A stretch of DNA of 19,880 bases, from positions 1 through 19,880 of the forward strand of contig CAKRNI010000020.1 of NCBI GenBank assembly GCA_934370915.1. The letters run 5' to 3'. Below are positions 1 to 6,949 of this stretch, one piece after another. The translations under genes were made by a program, and so were the position numbers. The notes under the pieces are model-generated. The model made no database searches, was not told where the DNA came from, and saw nothing but the letters and a program-made list of their open reading frames with translations. This DNA comes from an uncultured Lachnospiraceae bacterium (GTDB lineage Bacteria > Bacillota > Clostridia > Lachnospirales > Lachnospiraceae). Position 1 is the first letter of the stretch. Every line of letters begins with the position of its first letter.

Positions 1-128
1 GCATAAAAGAGTGGATAGTGCCCCGTTCTACTACGGCAGGCAAAATGCCCAACACATAGCGGCTGCATCTATCCACTCATATTATGAGTATATAAAAAAT
101 AGCGGAGAATTGCAATGGGGGATGGATT
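1..128. other. Leader-distal flank of the CRISPR array, with a 10-bp inverted repeat
   Basis: No gene is supported here; the open frames that cross it are translations of the repeats further on. The segment lies past the oldest (degenerate) repeat. It contains a perfect 10-bp inverted repeat, GAGTGGATAG at 9-18 and CTATCCACTC at 69-78, separated by 50 nt. This could be a structured 3' end for the array transcript, an end of a decayed element, or chance. There is no T-run next to either arm, so it is not called a terminator. Confidence 0.4.
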
Positions 129-160
129 TTTTTGATTCACACCTCCGCGTGGGAGGCGAC
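129..160 (-). repeat. Degenerate leader-distal CRISPR repeat
   Basis: The 24 bp nearest the first spacer keep CACCTCCGCGTGGGAGGCGAC-type sequence, but the ATTTCAATCC part is decayed: five mismatches to the 32-nt older repeat form (offsets 1, 5, 6, 9 and 13 from 129). A decayed repeat at one end is the usual mark of the leader-distal end of an array. Its hairpin half is still mostly paired, so it may still be cut, but the 5' handle half is damaged. Confidence 0.85.
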
Positions 161-688
161 GATATGCATACCGGGGACATCCCGATCATTGGCGAATTTC
201 AATCCACGCCTCCGCAAGGGAGGCGACGTCTTTGTGATGTACCAGCTGACATCATCCTTACTATTTCAATCCACGCCTCCGCGTGGGAGGCGACAGCTGC
301 TGATTCCTTCCACCGTTCCAGAATCATCATTTCAATCCACGCCTCCGCGTGGGAGGCGACATATGACACCAATATATGCATAGAGCTGGCATTTATTTCA
401 ATCCACGCCTCCGCGTGGGAGGCGACTGCCGCGCTGGTATCTATATCCGTGTCAGCACTATTTCAATCCGCGCCTCCGCGTGGGAGGCGACAAAATCTGT
501 AACAAGTATTTTAGCTGCTATCGAATTTCAATCCGCGCCTCCGCGTGGGAGGCGACTGTACTCCTCCCGGCTGTCCAGTCTCCGGAAACCATTTCAATCC
601 GCGCCTCCGCGTGGGAGGCGACCAGATAACGGACATCAGGACACCAGCAACGAAGAATTTCAATCCGCGCCTCCGCGAGGGAGGCGAC

Positions 689-722
689 ACAAAGGGCCGC
701 CGAGTAAGCGGCCTTTTTTGGT
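689..722 (+). terminator. CRISPR spacer that is a complete intrinsic terminator on the plus strand
   Basis: Within this spacer AAA leads into GGCCGC (695-700), a 7-nt loop, GCGGCC (708-713) and six T (714-719), all on the plus strand. The array is transcribed on the minus strand, so the element is antisense and would not stop pre-crRNA; it would stop any plus-strand transcription running through the array. The likely origin is a phage or plasmid terminator taken up as a spacer. Confidence 0.7.
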
Positions 723-1286
723 ATTTCAATCCGCGCCTCCGCGAGGGAGGCGACTCTTCCGATATCATCAATCCGGCTGATCAGATCTTATTTCAATCCG
801 CGCCTCCGCGAGGGAGGCGACACGTATGCGTCAATCTTATCGGATGCACAGAAGATTTCAATCCGCGCCTCCGCGAGGGAGGCGACCACAGCGGATGAGC
901 TGATCACACTCAAGAACAAGCTATTTCAATCCGCGCCTCCGCGAGGGAGGCGACATTACATGCATGTTCCCACATATAACAAACTTCAAATTTCAATCCG
1001 CGCCTCCGCGAGGGAGGCGACCGTGTGTATCTGATTCCTGCACCATCCAGCCCATATTTCAATCCGCGCCTCCGCGAGGGAGGCGACCCACTCTGTCTAA
1101 AGTGAGGTGTAATGTATGACTATTTCAATCCGCGCCTCCGCGAGGGAGGCGACTTCAAAGCCGGGGCCGACCATTTCAGCATCCGAGATTTCAATCCGCG
1201 CCTCCGCGAGGGAGGCGACGATGTTATCTGTATTACTGTTGTACTTTACATATGATTTCAATCCGCGCCTCCGCGAGGGAGGCGAC

Positions 1287-1468
1287 TGCATTGATTACTA
1301 AAATCCATCTAAAACATCACATCTCCTTTCGACATACTGTACATAAATCTCCATTCAATGTGAATTATCCATTCCAATAATCAATGTATTTCATAATTTT
1401 TGTGCATTTTTTCAGGTGCGAATCCCTTAGCATTTTCATGTATGCTTTTGGTTCGCACCGACTTATTT
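1287..1468 (-). promoter_or_regulatory. CRISPR leader
   Basis: This 182-bp AT-rich, non-coding stretch lies between the cas2 stop and the first (newest) repeat, which is where a I-C leader is expected. It should hold the promoter for pre-crRNA and the sequence that Cas1-Cas2 uses to direct spacer insertion. I could not fix the promoter: GATAAT-like and TATGTC-like -10 boxes exist but none has a good -35 at proper spacing. The region also contains a nested palindrome next to cas2 and an AAAGGAG stretch (minus strand, 1323-1329) close to the first repeat. Confidence 0.85.
1415..1459. repeat. Nested palindrome at the leader start, next to cas2
   Basis: GGTGCGAA (1415-1422) and TTCGCACC (1452-1459) form a perfect 8-bp inverted repeat, and inside it AGCAT (1429-1433) and ATGCT (1442-1446) form a second one. 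It starts 10 nt after the cas2 stop on the minus strand. No T-run follows on that strand (CTGAAAAAATG), so it is not a standard terminator. From memory, similar GTGCGAA...TTCGCAC palindromes occur between cas2 and the array in other I-C loci. It could be a processing or stability hairpin for the cas mRNA, or a site used in adaptation. Confidence 0.75.
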
Positions 1469-1759
1469 TTACACGATCAGCACATCATCGGCAGCTATTC
1501 CCTTGTCAACGCCGATCTGCTCCACCTTTGTTGCATATTGATTTCCCAAATAATAAAAACGAAGACTGTCAACGCTGACATCGATAATGTCTGTGAGAAG
1601 TGATTTTAACATGATACATTGTGCATTATCCACGATACACTCAAAAACAGAATTCTGTACGCGTCTTCCGTAGTTTACACACTGCTTGGCAACCTTCCTA
1701 AGACGCGCACGCCCTGCTGCTGTTTCTGTGTTTACATCGTAGGTAATTAATACTAACAT
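1469..1759 (-). CDS. cas2: CRISPR-associated endonuclease Cas2 (type I-C)
   Basis: Cas2 is the small dimeric partner of Cas1 in the spacer-integration complex. The 96-aa protein starts MLVLITYDV, with the family aspartate at residue 8 in the first beta strand, and has the I-C signature QNSVFEC and a RFYYLGN segment. An in-frame GTG three codons earlier (1768) is possible, but I chose the ATG at 1759 because GAGG lies 8 nt before it and because family members begin at MLVL. The cas1 stop is at 1770, so translation is probably coupled. It is the last gene of the operon; the leader begins right after it. Length is normal for the family. Confidence 0.97.
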   Translation of the reverse strand: MLVLITYDVNTETAAGRARLRKVAKQCVNYGRRVQNSVFECIVDNAQCIMLKSLLTDIIDVSVDSLRFYYLGNQYATKVEQIGVDKGIAADDVLIV

Positions 1760-1769
1760 ACGTCTCACC

Positions 1770-2801
1770 TCATTTCCATAAAAATGTTGGATAGGAATCT
1801 AAATCTCCGCGTAGATATCGTGCTAAAAGCATAGCTTGCGCATACGGAACCATTCCCCATTCTATCTTTTCATTTAAAAATGGATGGGTAATAACCTCCT
1901 TTTTCTTCTTCTGCCATTCCGTTATAAGCTTTTTTCGACAGTCATCATCCATCAAAACAGCTCCATTTTCTTTCTGTTTGAAATCTTTTCCTGTTACGAT
2001 TTTTTTGTTGATCAAGGATAAAACAAATCGATCTGCTACTACAGGGCGTAATTCTTCAATCAGATCAAGCGACAGTGATGCTCTTCCCGGACGATCGGTA
2101 TGTAAATATCCAACACACGGATCCAATCCAACACTTTCCAATGCTGCCGTGATATTATTTGTCAATAATGTATACACAAACGACAACAACGCATTTACAT
2201 TATCCATAGGTGGCCGCTTACTTCGTTCATGAAAGAAAAAGTCCTTTTTCTGCTGCAAAATCAGTTCGTCAAATACTCCAAAATATATACTGGCAGCCTC
2301 ACCTTCATATCCCCGAAGCTGTTCTCTTGAAATACTGTTCTGAATTCGGCTCAGCGCTTCCTTCAATTGAAATGAAGCTTTTTTCAATCGTTCCGTATTG
2401 ACCTGAAGCGGATGATCTCGCAATGCTCGCTCGATGACCCAACGGGCATTGTATACTTTTCCGGTTATACAATTTTTTGCGATCTCCAACCCTATCTTCT
2501 CTGTTTTGCTACTCATATACTGCTGTTCCCGTAAAAGTACATTTCCATGAACTCTTCCCGTTACACGTGCCAGAAATTTTCCCTGTGGTGTCATATAGCA
2601 CAAGGAAATATTTCTGTCTGCACATGCACCCATAAGCGCCGGACTCGTGCCGCGATATCCAAATGAGACAATTCCTTCAAGATTATGCAGCGGCAGCCGA
2701 CCGAGTTCATCCTGATGCTCATAAATGACGACATTTTCACCATCCAGTGCCAGATAGCTATTCTCAGACGTTACATACAACGTATTCAGCAGTTTTTTCA
2801 T
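1770..2801 (-). CDS. cas1: CRISPR-associated integrase Cas1 (type I-C)
   Basis: Cas1 is the metal-dependent integrase that, with Cas2, inserts new spacers at the leader end of the array. The protein has 343 aa, normal for I-C. Catalytic metal ligands can be placed by motif: E166 in GYEGEAA, H234 in GYLHTDRPGR and D246 in LSLDLIEE. The N-terminal beta domain (about 1-90) precedes the alpha-helical catalytic domain. Its ATG overlaps the cas4 stop by 4 nt (ATGA), with GGAGGAAGG just upstream as ribosome site, so it is translationally coupled to cas4. Nothing is missing, so the adaptation module looks functional; the uniform run of newest repeats fits recent acquisition. Confidence 0.98.
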   Translation of the reverse strand: MKKLLNTLYVTSENSYLALDGENVVIYEHQDELGRLPLHNLEGIVSFGYRGTSPALMGACADRNISLCYMTPQGKFLARVTGRVHGNVLLREQQYMSSKTEKIGLEIAKNCITGKVYNARWVIERALRDHPLQVNTERLKKASFQLKEALSRIQNSISREQLRGYEGEAASIYFGVFDELILQQKKDFFFHERSKRPPMDNVNALLSFVYTLLTNNITAALESVGLDPCVGYLHTDRPGRASLSLDLIEELRPVVADRFVLSLINKKIVTGKDFKQKENGAVLMDDDCRKKLITEWQKKKKEVITHPFLNEKIEWGMVPYAQAMLLARYLRGDLDSYPTFLWK

Positions 2802-3463
2802 CCTTCTTCCTCCGTAAGTCTCTTTGAAATATATTCCTTTACACTTCCGGAACGATTCATTTTAGGAAGACATATATCTTTTAAGGAACACGACTGGCAT
2901 GCCTTACTATACTTTGATTTTGGCGTATAGCCTCTTTGATAGTACTGATGCATCTCCGAAAACATATCCTGTACTTCAGTCCGAAGTTCCTGTGTGATCT
3001 TGACGATCTCACGCCGTTTGGTCTCTCCATAAAAAAGTGCGCCTTCCGGAATTTCTGTTGAAAACATCTCTTCCAGACACATCGCCTGTGCTGTAAGCTG
3101 CAAAATATCCTCTTCCGTATGTTTCGGTCTGCCTTTCTTGTATTCTATCGGATATATTGAATACAATCCTCTATGACCGTGCAGACTTACACCATCCTCA
3201 CACTTATGAAACTCAACGACATCACATTCACCGGTCACACCCATTTCCTTAGAGTGCACAGGAAGGGCTCGTACAAAAATTACATCCTTTCTTTTCTCCG
3301 TCAGATATGGATCATGTGCTTTTTTGTGCATCAATTCACCGATTACTGTATGCTCGTTTTCTGCCCACTGATGCTCAATATGAATGAATGCCCATTGCCT
3401 TCTGCAGAATTTAAAATGCTGAATTCCTGATATCATCAAATAGTCATCTTCAGAATAACTCAT
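2798..3463 (-). CDS. cas4: Cas4 exonuclease (RecB-like, Fe-S), type I-C
   Basis: Cas4 trims and selects prespacers, including their PAM end, before integration by Cas1-Cas2. The 221-aa protein has the four cysteines of the iron-sulfur cluster at C20 (FKFCRRQW), C189, C192 and C198 (ACQSCSLKDIC). Its nuclease residues fit the RecB pattern: H45 in GELMHKKAH, D81 in GECDVVEF, and E107 with K109 in PIEYKKG, followed by a glutamine motif near 122-126. The ATG overlaps the cas7c stop by 4 nt and the stop overlaps the cas1 start by 4 nt. In I-C systems Cas4 works directly with Cas1, which fits this gene order. Confidence 0.97.
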   Translation of the reverse strand: MSYSEDDYLMISGIQHFKFCRRQWAFIHIEHQWAENEHTVIGELMHKKAHDPYLTEKRKDVIFVRALPVHSKEMGVTGECDVVEFHKCEDGVSLHGHRGLYSIYPIEYKKGRPKHTEEDILQLTAQAMCLEEMFSTEIPEGALFYGETKRREIVKITQELRTEVQDMFSEMHQYYQRGYTPKSKYSKACQSCSLKDICLPKMNRSGSVKEYISKRLTEEEG

Positions 3464-4374
3464 TCAATCATCCTTTTCACTTCAACAGATTCAGGTATTT
3501 GTTCTTCGTGAATAGTAATCTCATAATCACGATAATTTCTCGGATACATGACATCATTCTTTCTTGTCACTTCCACTGCGTCAAATAATTTATATGCCGG
3601 GCAATCTCCTAATTCTTTACTATGTTTAAATACGATCAATTCACGAACAGCCATTTTCCCTCTTGCGGCCGAATGATCATTTTCAAACATATTTATAATT
3701 GCTTCCCATAAAAGTTCCAAATCTTCCTCAGAAAATCCTGTCACCTTTCGTGCCAGATTTGCCGATATATAACCCTCTGCCCTATAAAGTCCATATGGCA
3801 CGATGCTTTTCCGTCCCATTTCTGTTTTTTTATCCTCAGCATCTTTTTCAGTCGTAATTGCTACTCTTGTAATCGTAACCTCTTGGCTGATCACCGGGTC
3901 AATGCTTCTTGCGAATCCAATCTGAACCGGTCCTCTGACCTGTCCACAATTTAAAGAGGCTTTCATGAATGTTGTCATGACCGCACCAAAAGTTCGAATA
4001 TCAAAAAAGTTCTGACACATATAATCGCGAATTTTAATATCTGCCTTAGGATCATTCTTCTTTAATTTTTTCAGACCTTCTGTCACCTTTTTATCATCTG
4101 TATCCGTAATTCCAAGATCCTCACAGGCTCTCCTGTCACTTCTATTTAACGGAACATCTTCTCGGATATAGATCTGGTATCCTTTCTCTCCCTCTTTTAC
4201 CGTTTCCACATAATTTCGGATTTTACGTTTCAGGCAAACATCTGTAACAAGTCCCAAACCACTTTCCGGATCAATGCGCGGCAAATTTCCCGCATCGGGA
4301 TCTCCATTCGGATTTCCGTTTTCTACATCAAACAATATTACAAATTCATACCTGTTTTTAATTACTTCGCTCAT
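3460..4374 (-). CDS. cas7: Cascade backbone protein Cas7c (Csd2)
   Basis: Cas7c forms the helical filament that coats the crRNA spacer in the I-C Cascade complex. The protein has 304 aa, close to the usual length. It begins with the family signature YEFVILFDVENGNPNGDPD, followed by GNLPRIDPESGLGLVTDVCLKRKIRNY. The middle segment FDIRTFGAVM is also typical of Csd2. The ATG overlaps the cas8c stop by 4 nt (AAGGAATGA, where AAGGA may also help ribosome binding). Cas7 subunits make every sixth crRNA base flip out, which matters for judging the partial target match described at 6950-6971. Confidence 0.97.
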   Translation of the reverse strand: MSEVIKNRYEFVILFDVENGNPNGDPDAGNLPRIDPESGLGLVTDVCLKRKIRNYVETVKEGEKGYQIYIREDVPLNRSDRRACEDLGITDTDDKKVTEGLKKLKKNDPKADIKIRDYMCQNFFDIRTFGAVMTTFMKASLNCGQVRGPVQIGFARSIDPVISQEVTITRVAITTEKDAEDKKTEMGRKSIVPYGLYRAEGYISANLARKVTGFSEEDLELLWEAIINMFENDHSAARGKMAVRELIVFKHSKELGDCPAYKLFDAVEVTRKNDVMYPRNYRDYEITIHEEQIPESVEVKRMIE

Positions 4375-4739
4375 TCCTTATCCTCCCGTTTTGTATATTT
4401 ATCCTGTAACTGGTGATAATATCCTAAATCAAACATTCCCTGTTCTTCCAAAGCCAGGCGCATCGGAATTTTATTCAATTCGCCAAGGATCTCAGTCAAC
4501 AGTTTTTCATAATAGACTTTTGTTCCTGCATTATCGCGCTCCAGCTTCTTGATATGGCTATTCTTCAGTCGAATTAAAATAGGAAAAACTGATGCTGGTG
4601 TCGCGCAGGCGGAATTGAAATATCTATCACGAATTGTAGAAGTAATTCCCGGATTGGCATCCTTCTGAACAAATTCAAGTACTGCAAACAAACGTCCCAG
4701 CAAATATGCCGGATCCTTACAGCTTTTATTTAATCCCAT
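4371..4739 (-). CDS. cas11c: Cas11c small subunit, translated from inside cas8c
   Basis: In type I-C, the small subunit Cas11 is known to be made from an internal start in cas8c; it lines the belly of Cascade and stabilises the R-loop. Here an in-frame ATG at 4737-4739 (Met461 of Cas8c) is preceded by a perfect AAGGAG at 4748-4753, 8 nt away, inside a GGAAGGAAGGAG purine run. The product would be 122 aa, starting MGLNKSCKDPAYLLGRLFAV, mostly helical, which is the expected size and position. The sequence shows the site; its use is inferred from the established I-C mechanism. Confidence 0.88.
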   Translation of the reverse strand: MGLNKSCKDPAYLLGRLFAVLEFVQKDANPGITSTIRDRYFNSACATPASVFPILIRLKNSHIKKLERDNAGTKVYYEKLLTEILGELNKIPMRLALEEQGMFDLGYYHQLQDKYTKREDKE

Positions 4740-6119
4740 AAAATTCACTCCTTCCTTCCAATTTGTATTTCGTATTAGATATGATTTGAGAATTGCGGCA
4801 CGCCCCCAGGTCATTTTTTTATCTCCCTGGTCAGCCCGAATTCGAATTAATGTGTCCGTATAAAGGCTCGCCGGATAACGTCCGCCTGCAAGTATCGCCT
4901 GCAACACCATAGATGCCATATTAGCGACAGGATTTTTATCACGAGAATTCATATTAACGGTTTCCATTAACATCTCTCGTATTCCTATATATTCCTGCGT
5001 CTCCCATGATGGCTTTACAATTCTGGTTCGTTCATAATGTTCCGACAGATGCTCCAAAATCTTTCCAAATGAATTTTGATAGAAAAAGCGAACGGAAATT
5101 CTTGCGGCATTCGGTGCAAGACCTAAAATATAAAATTTTTGATCCGGATCCAGACTAATGTCTTTTATTTCGATAGGCTGGTCTTTCTTTATGCATTCGA
5201 AAATCTCATATATCGTCTCCTGATTATCAATGGTTGGCTCAAGAGAAAACGAAAAAATATCCTGATAGGTCTGTTGTCCATTATCCGCCCAATATATTAC
5301 AATCGTATCACCTAACTGAAATGTATATTTTTTCTGTGCTAAAAGATAATTCAGTGCTGTTGTATAAGCAAATTCTGCATATTTTCCTACCGGAGCATTG
5401 TAGCTTTGTTCTTTCCCATACGATTCGAACGCCGGAGCATTAAAAGATACCAGTGCTGCACCACTGGATTGTGCTCCGGGAACACCTTTGATTGCTCTGT
5501 GGATTCGAGATACTTTCGTCTTCTCCCCAGTAACTAAGCAAGTTCCGATTTCCTCATCTTCTGTCTCGGTACCGGATATCTGCATTTGATCCCACATTGT
5601 CCGGATTGCCTCATCATCTTGAGCTTCCAGCCCATTCAAAATAAAAATCAGATTGCCGCCATCTGTGATTTCTTCCCAGATTGCTGTTTGGGCTAAATCT
5701 TCCGGTAAATGCTCAGGATCCCAATTCTCAAAATATGCCCGGATCGCAGATGCCATTTCTCCTTCCACATTATCTAACAGTTTTAAATGCTTTTCTTTCG
5801 CAACCTGAAAACAATCCAGCATTCGTTTTGAGCTTCCATCTTTATCCAGACCCAACATATATTTGGAATTATCACATAGAAAATTTGCCGCTACTCCTGA
5901 AGAACGCGTTACCATCTGGGGAACATTTCTGAAATCCGGAACCCAGACCTTTTTTTTGCCACGTTCTTCTTCTTTTTTTAAATTTATAAAACCTCTGACT
6001 GTACCATCTGGTGCCAGATCAATTGCATATGATACTTTTGCTTCACACCAACCTTCTCTGGACACACGATTGTCTGCTGCCAGATTTTCATACTGTTTTA
6101 CAAGTGCCTGAAGTATCAC
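4371..6119 (-). CDS. cas8c: Cascade large subunit Cas8c (Csd1)
   Basis: Cas8c recognises the PAM and opens the target DNA in the I-C complex. The 582-aa protein starts with GTG at 6119, overlapping the cas5c stop by 4 nt (GTGA), with GAGG 7 nt before it. The N-terminal part has the Csd1 features LVKQYENLA, a WVPDFRNVPQ-like segment and SGVAANFLCDNSKY. A CLVTGEK stretch near residue 192 and the C-terminal GRLFAVLE motif are also typical. The C-terminal 122 residues are translated separately as Cas11c (see 4371-4739). No truncation is visible. Confidence 0.97.
   Translation of the reverse strand: MILQALVKQYENLAADNRVSREGWCEAKVSYAIDLAPDGTVRGFINLKKEEERGKKKVWVPDFRNVPQMVTRSSGVAANFLCDNSKYMLGLDKDGSSKRMLDCFQVAKEKHLKLLDNVEGEMASAIRAYFENWDPEHLPEDLAQTAIWEEITDGGNLIFILNGLEAQDDEAIRTMWDQMQISGTETEDEEIGTCLVTGEKTKVSRIHRAIKGVPGAQSSGAALVSFNAPAFESYGKEQSYNAPVGKYAEFAYTTALNYLLAQKKYTFQLGDTIVIYWADNGQQTYQDIFSFSLEPTIDNQETIYEIFECIKKDQPIEIKDISLDPDQKFYILGLAPNAARISVRFFYQNSFGKILEHLSEHYERTRIVKPSWETQEYIGIREMLMETVNMNSRDKNPVANMASMVLQAILAGGRYPASLYTDTLIRIRADQGDKKMTWGRAAILKSYLIRNTNWKEGVNFMGLNKSCKDPAYLLGRLFAVLEFVQKDANPGITSTIRDRYFNSACATPASVFPILIRLKNSHIKKLERDNAGTKVYYEKLLTEILGELNKIPMRLALEEQGMFDLGYYHQLQDKYTKREDKE
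4748..4753 (-). promoter_or_regulatory. Internal ribosome binding site for cas11c
   Basis: AAGGAG on the minus strand inside the cas8c reading frame, 8 nt before the internal ATG. It is stronger than the sites of most genes in this operon, which supports separate and abundant translation of the small subunit, of which Cascade needs more than one copy. Confidence 0.85.
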
Positions 6120-6781
6120 CGTATCACCTCACAATTCCTTAGATCGATTATGCCATGTCTCATGACTGCACGGAAAAACATTGGCTCTATATGATCAAGA
6201 TCTGTATAATCCATATCATATAACATAAAGCCCAGATCCTTCTCTGGAACATTCTCATAATACGAATCACATTTCTCTTCTTCCCACAAAACAAAATTTG
6301 CCGGGAACTCCCGACAGCCAAAATATGGCATATGATAACATTCCCCCCGTTTAAGCCTTCGCATCATAATATCCTGAAACTTGCCCGGATTGTCTGTGCT
6401 GTTTGCCTTGTCAGTCATTTCAAAGTGCGCTTCGATCACATACTCTACGTCACAAAGAATCAACGAAGCCCTTTGGACAATATCCTCTTTTGTATTTATG
6501 TACAGTGGTTTATCTGCACCATTATAAACCTGCAATACATTATTGGCGGAAATCTTGCTCTTTACCTCATTTCTCCGTACACTGGTAAACCGGATTGGTT
6601 TGTTTACATAAATCTTGTCAATTACCCATCTAAGACCTCGGTGCCAGTATATTGCTTCGAGAATTCCTCGCGCTGCTGACGGTGTGATTACATCATAGCT
6701 GCAACGTTCCACCTTCATCTCCGGACGGGAAAATAGAGCGTAATCCCCCCAAACCTTTACTTTCACACTCATGGATTTCAT
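6116..6781 (-). CDS. cas5c: Cas5c (Cas5d), crRNA-processing Cascade subunit
   Basis: In type I-C, Cas5c replaces Cas6: it cuts pre-crRNA at the base of the repeat hairpin, keeps the 5' handle, and caps Cascade. The protein is 221 aa and shows the family segments VKVWGDYALFSRPEMKVER, TPSAARGILEAIYW, IRFTSVRRNEV and CYHMPYFGCREFPA. The tyrosine in AIYW matches the catalytic tyrosine known for Cas5d; I could not place the catalytic Lys/His pair with confidence. I chose ATG at 6781 (AAGGA 7 nt upstream); GTG at 6784 and ATG at 6772 are possible. It is the first gene of the Cascade-adaptation operon and has a leader of about 115 nt from the promoter at 6907-6935. Confidence 0.96.
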   Translation of the reverse strand: MKSMSVKVKVWGDYALFSRPEMKVERCSYDVITPSAARGILEAIYWHRGLRWVIDKIYVNKPIRFTSVRRNEVKSKISANNVLQVYNGADKPLYINTKEDIVQRASLILCDVEYVIEAHFEMTDKANSTDNPGKFQDIMMRRLKRGECYHMPYFGCREFPANFVLWEEEKCDSYYENVPEKDLGFMLYDMDYTDLDHIEPMFFRAVMRHGIIDLRNCEVIR

Positions 6782-6784
6782 CAC

Positions 6785-6906
6785 CTCTTCCTTTAATGCT
6801 CATGTGATTTTTGATTTTCACAATTCAAAGTACATATCGCACATCAACGCACTAATGTTGCTCATTTTGAATTTTTATCAATTATTATCTGTTATTTTAT
6901 AGTTAT
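6785..6906 (-). promoter_or_regulatory. 5' untranslated region of the cas5c operon
   Basis: With transcription starting near 6900, about 115 nt precede cas5c. The region is AT-rich. It contains a possible 15-codon frame starting ATGAGCAAC at 6865 and ending TGA at 6818, but no ribosome site precedes it, so I do not call it a gene. I see no riboswitch-like fold. Confidence 0.5.
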
Positions 6907-6935
6907 ACTATATCACACCCCTATCATAAAATCAA
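6907..6935 (-). promoter_or_regulatory. Promoter of the cas5c-cas8c-cas7c-cas4-cas1-cas2 operon
   Basis: On the minus strand TTGATT (6930-6935) and TATAGT (6907-6912) are 17 bp apart, matching a housekeeping sigma promoter at four or more of six positions in each box. Transcription would start near 6900. A 34-35-nt protospacer counted from the PAM at 6969-6971 ends at 6934-6935, touching this -35 box, so Cascade bound there should block RNA polymerase. Confidence 0.75.
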
Positions 6936-6949
6936 TAGCCTCATAATTC

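Larger units (their letters stand above)
129..1286 (-). CRISPR. Type I-C CRISPR array, 18 repeats (one degenerate) and 17 spacers
   Basis: Repeats are 32 nt and start at 129 (degenerate), 196, 263, 329, 395, 460, 525, 591, 657, 723, 790, 855, 923, 990, 1056, 1122, 1188 and 1255. Spacers are 33-36 nt, all different by eye. On the minus strand each repeat starts GTCGCCTCCC, can form a 7-bp hairpin (CGCCTCC/GGAGGCG, repeat positions 3-9 and 15-21) and ends GGATTGAAAT, the standard I-C form. That makes transcription minus, right to left, with the leader at the cas2 side and the newest spacer at 1220-1254. The degenerate terminal repeat at the far left agrees with this. Repeat sequence is not uniform: 263-426 carry CCACGCC/GCGTGGG (plus strand), 460-622 CCGCGCC/GCGTGGG, and all ten from 657 rightwards CCGCGCC/GCGAGGG; repeat 196-227 has a private GCAAGGG. 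Pre-crRNA should be cut by Cas5c at the base of the hairpin. Confidence 0.98.

Noticed and set aside
11..1301. Several open frames of 60-163 codons across the array, with repeated STPPRGRR- or SAPPRGRR-like peptides
   Set aside because: They are translations of the 32-nt repeats and spacers in several frames, without ribosome sites.
2366..2373. ATTGAAAT, the end of the I-C handle, on the plus strand
   Set aside because: It lies inside cas1 coding sequence, lacks the preceding GTGG and a 7-bp stem, and has no promoter; chance.
6818..6865. 15-codon frame in the cas5c mRNA leader, considered as a toxin-like partner (CreT) or leader peptide
   Set aside because: No ribosome site and no rare-codon or hydrophobic feature; I see no evidence that it is translated.
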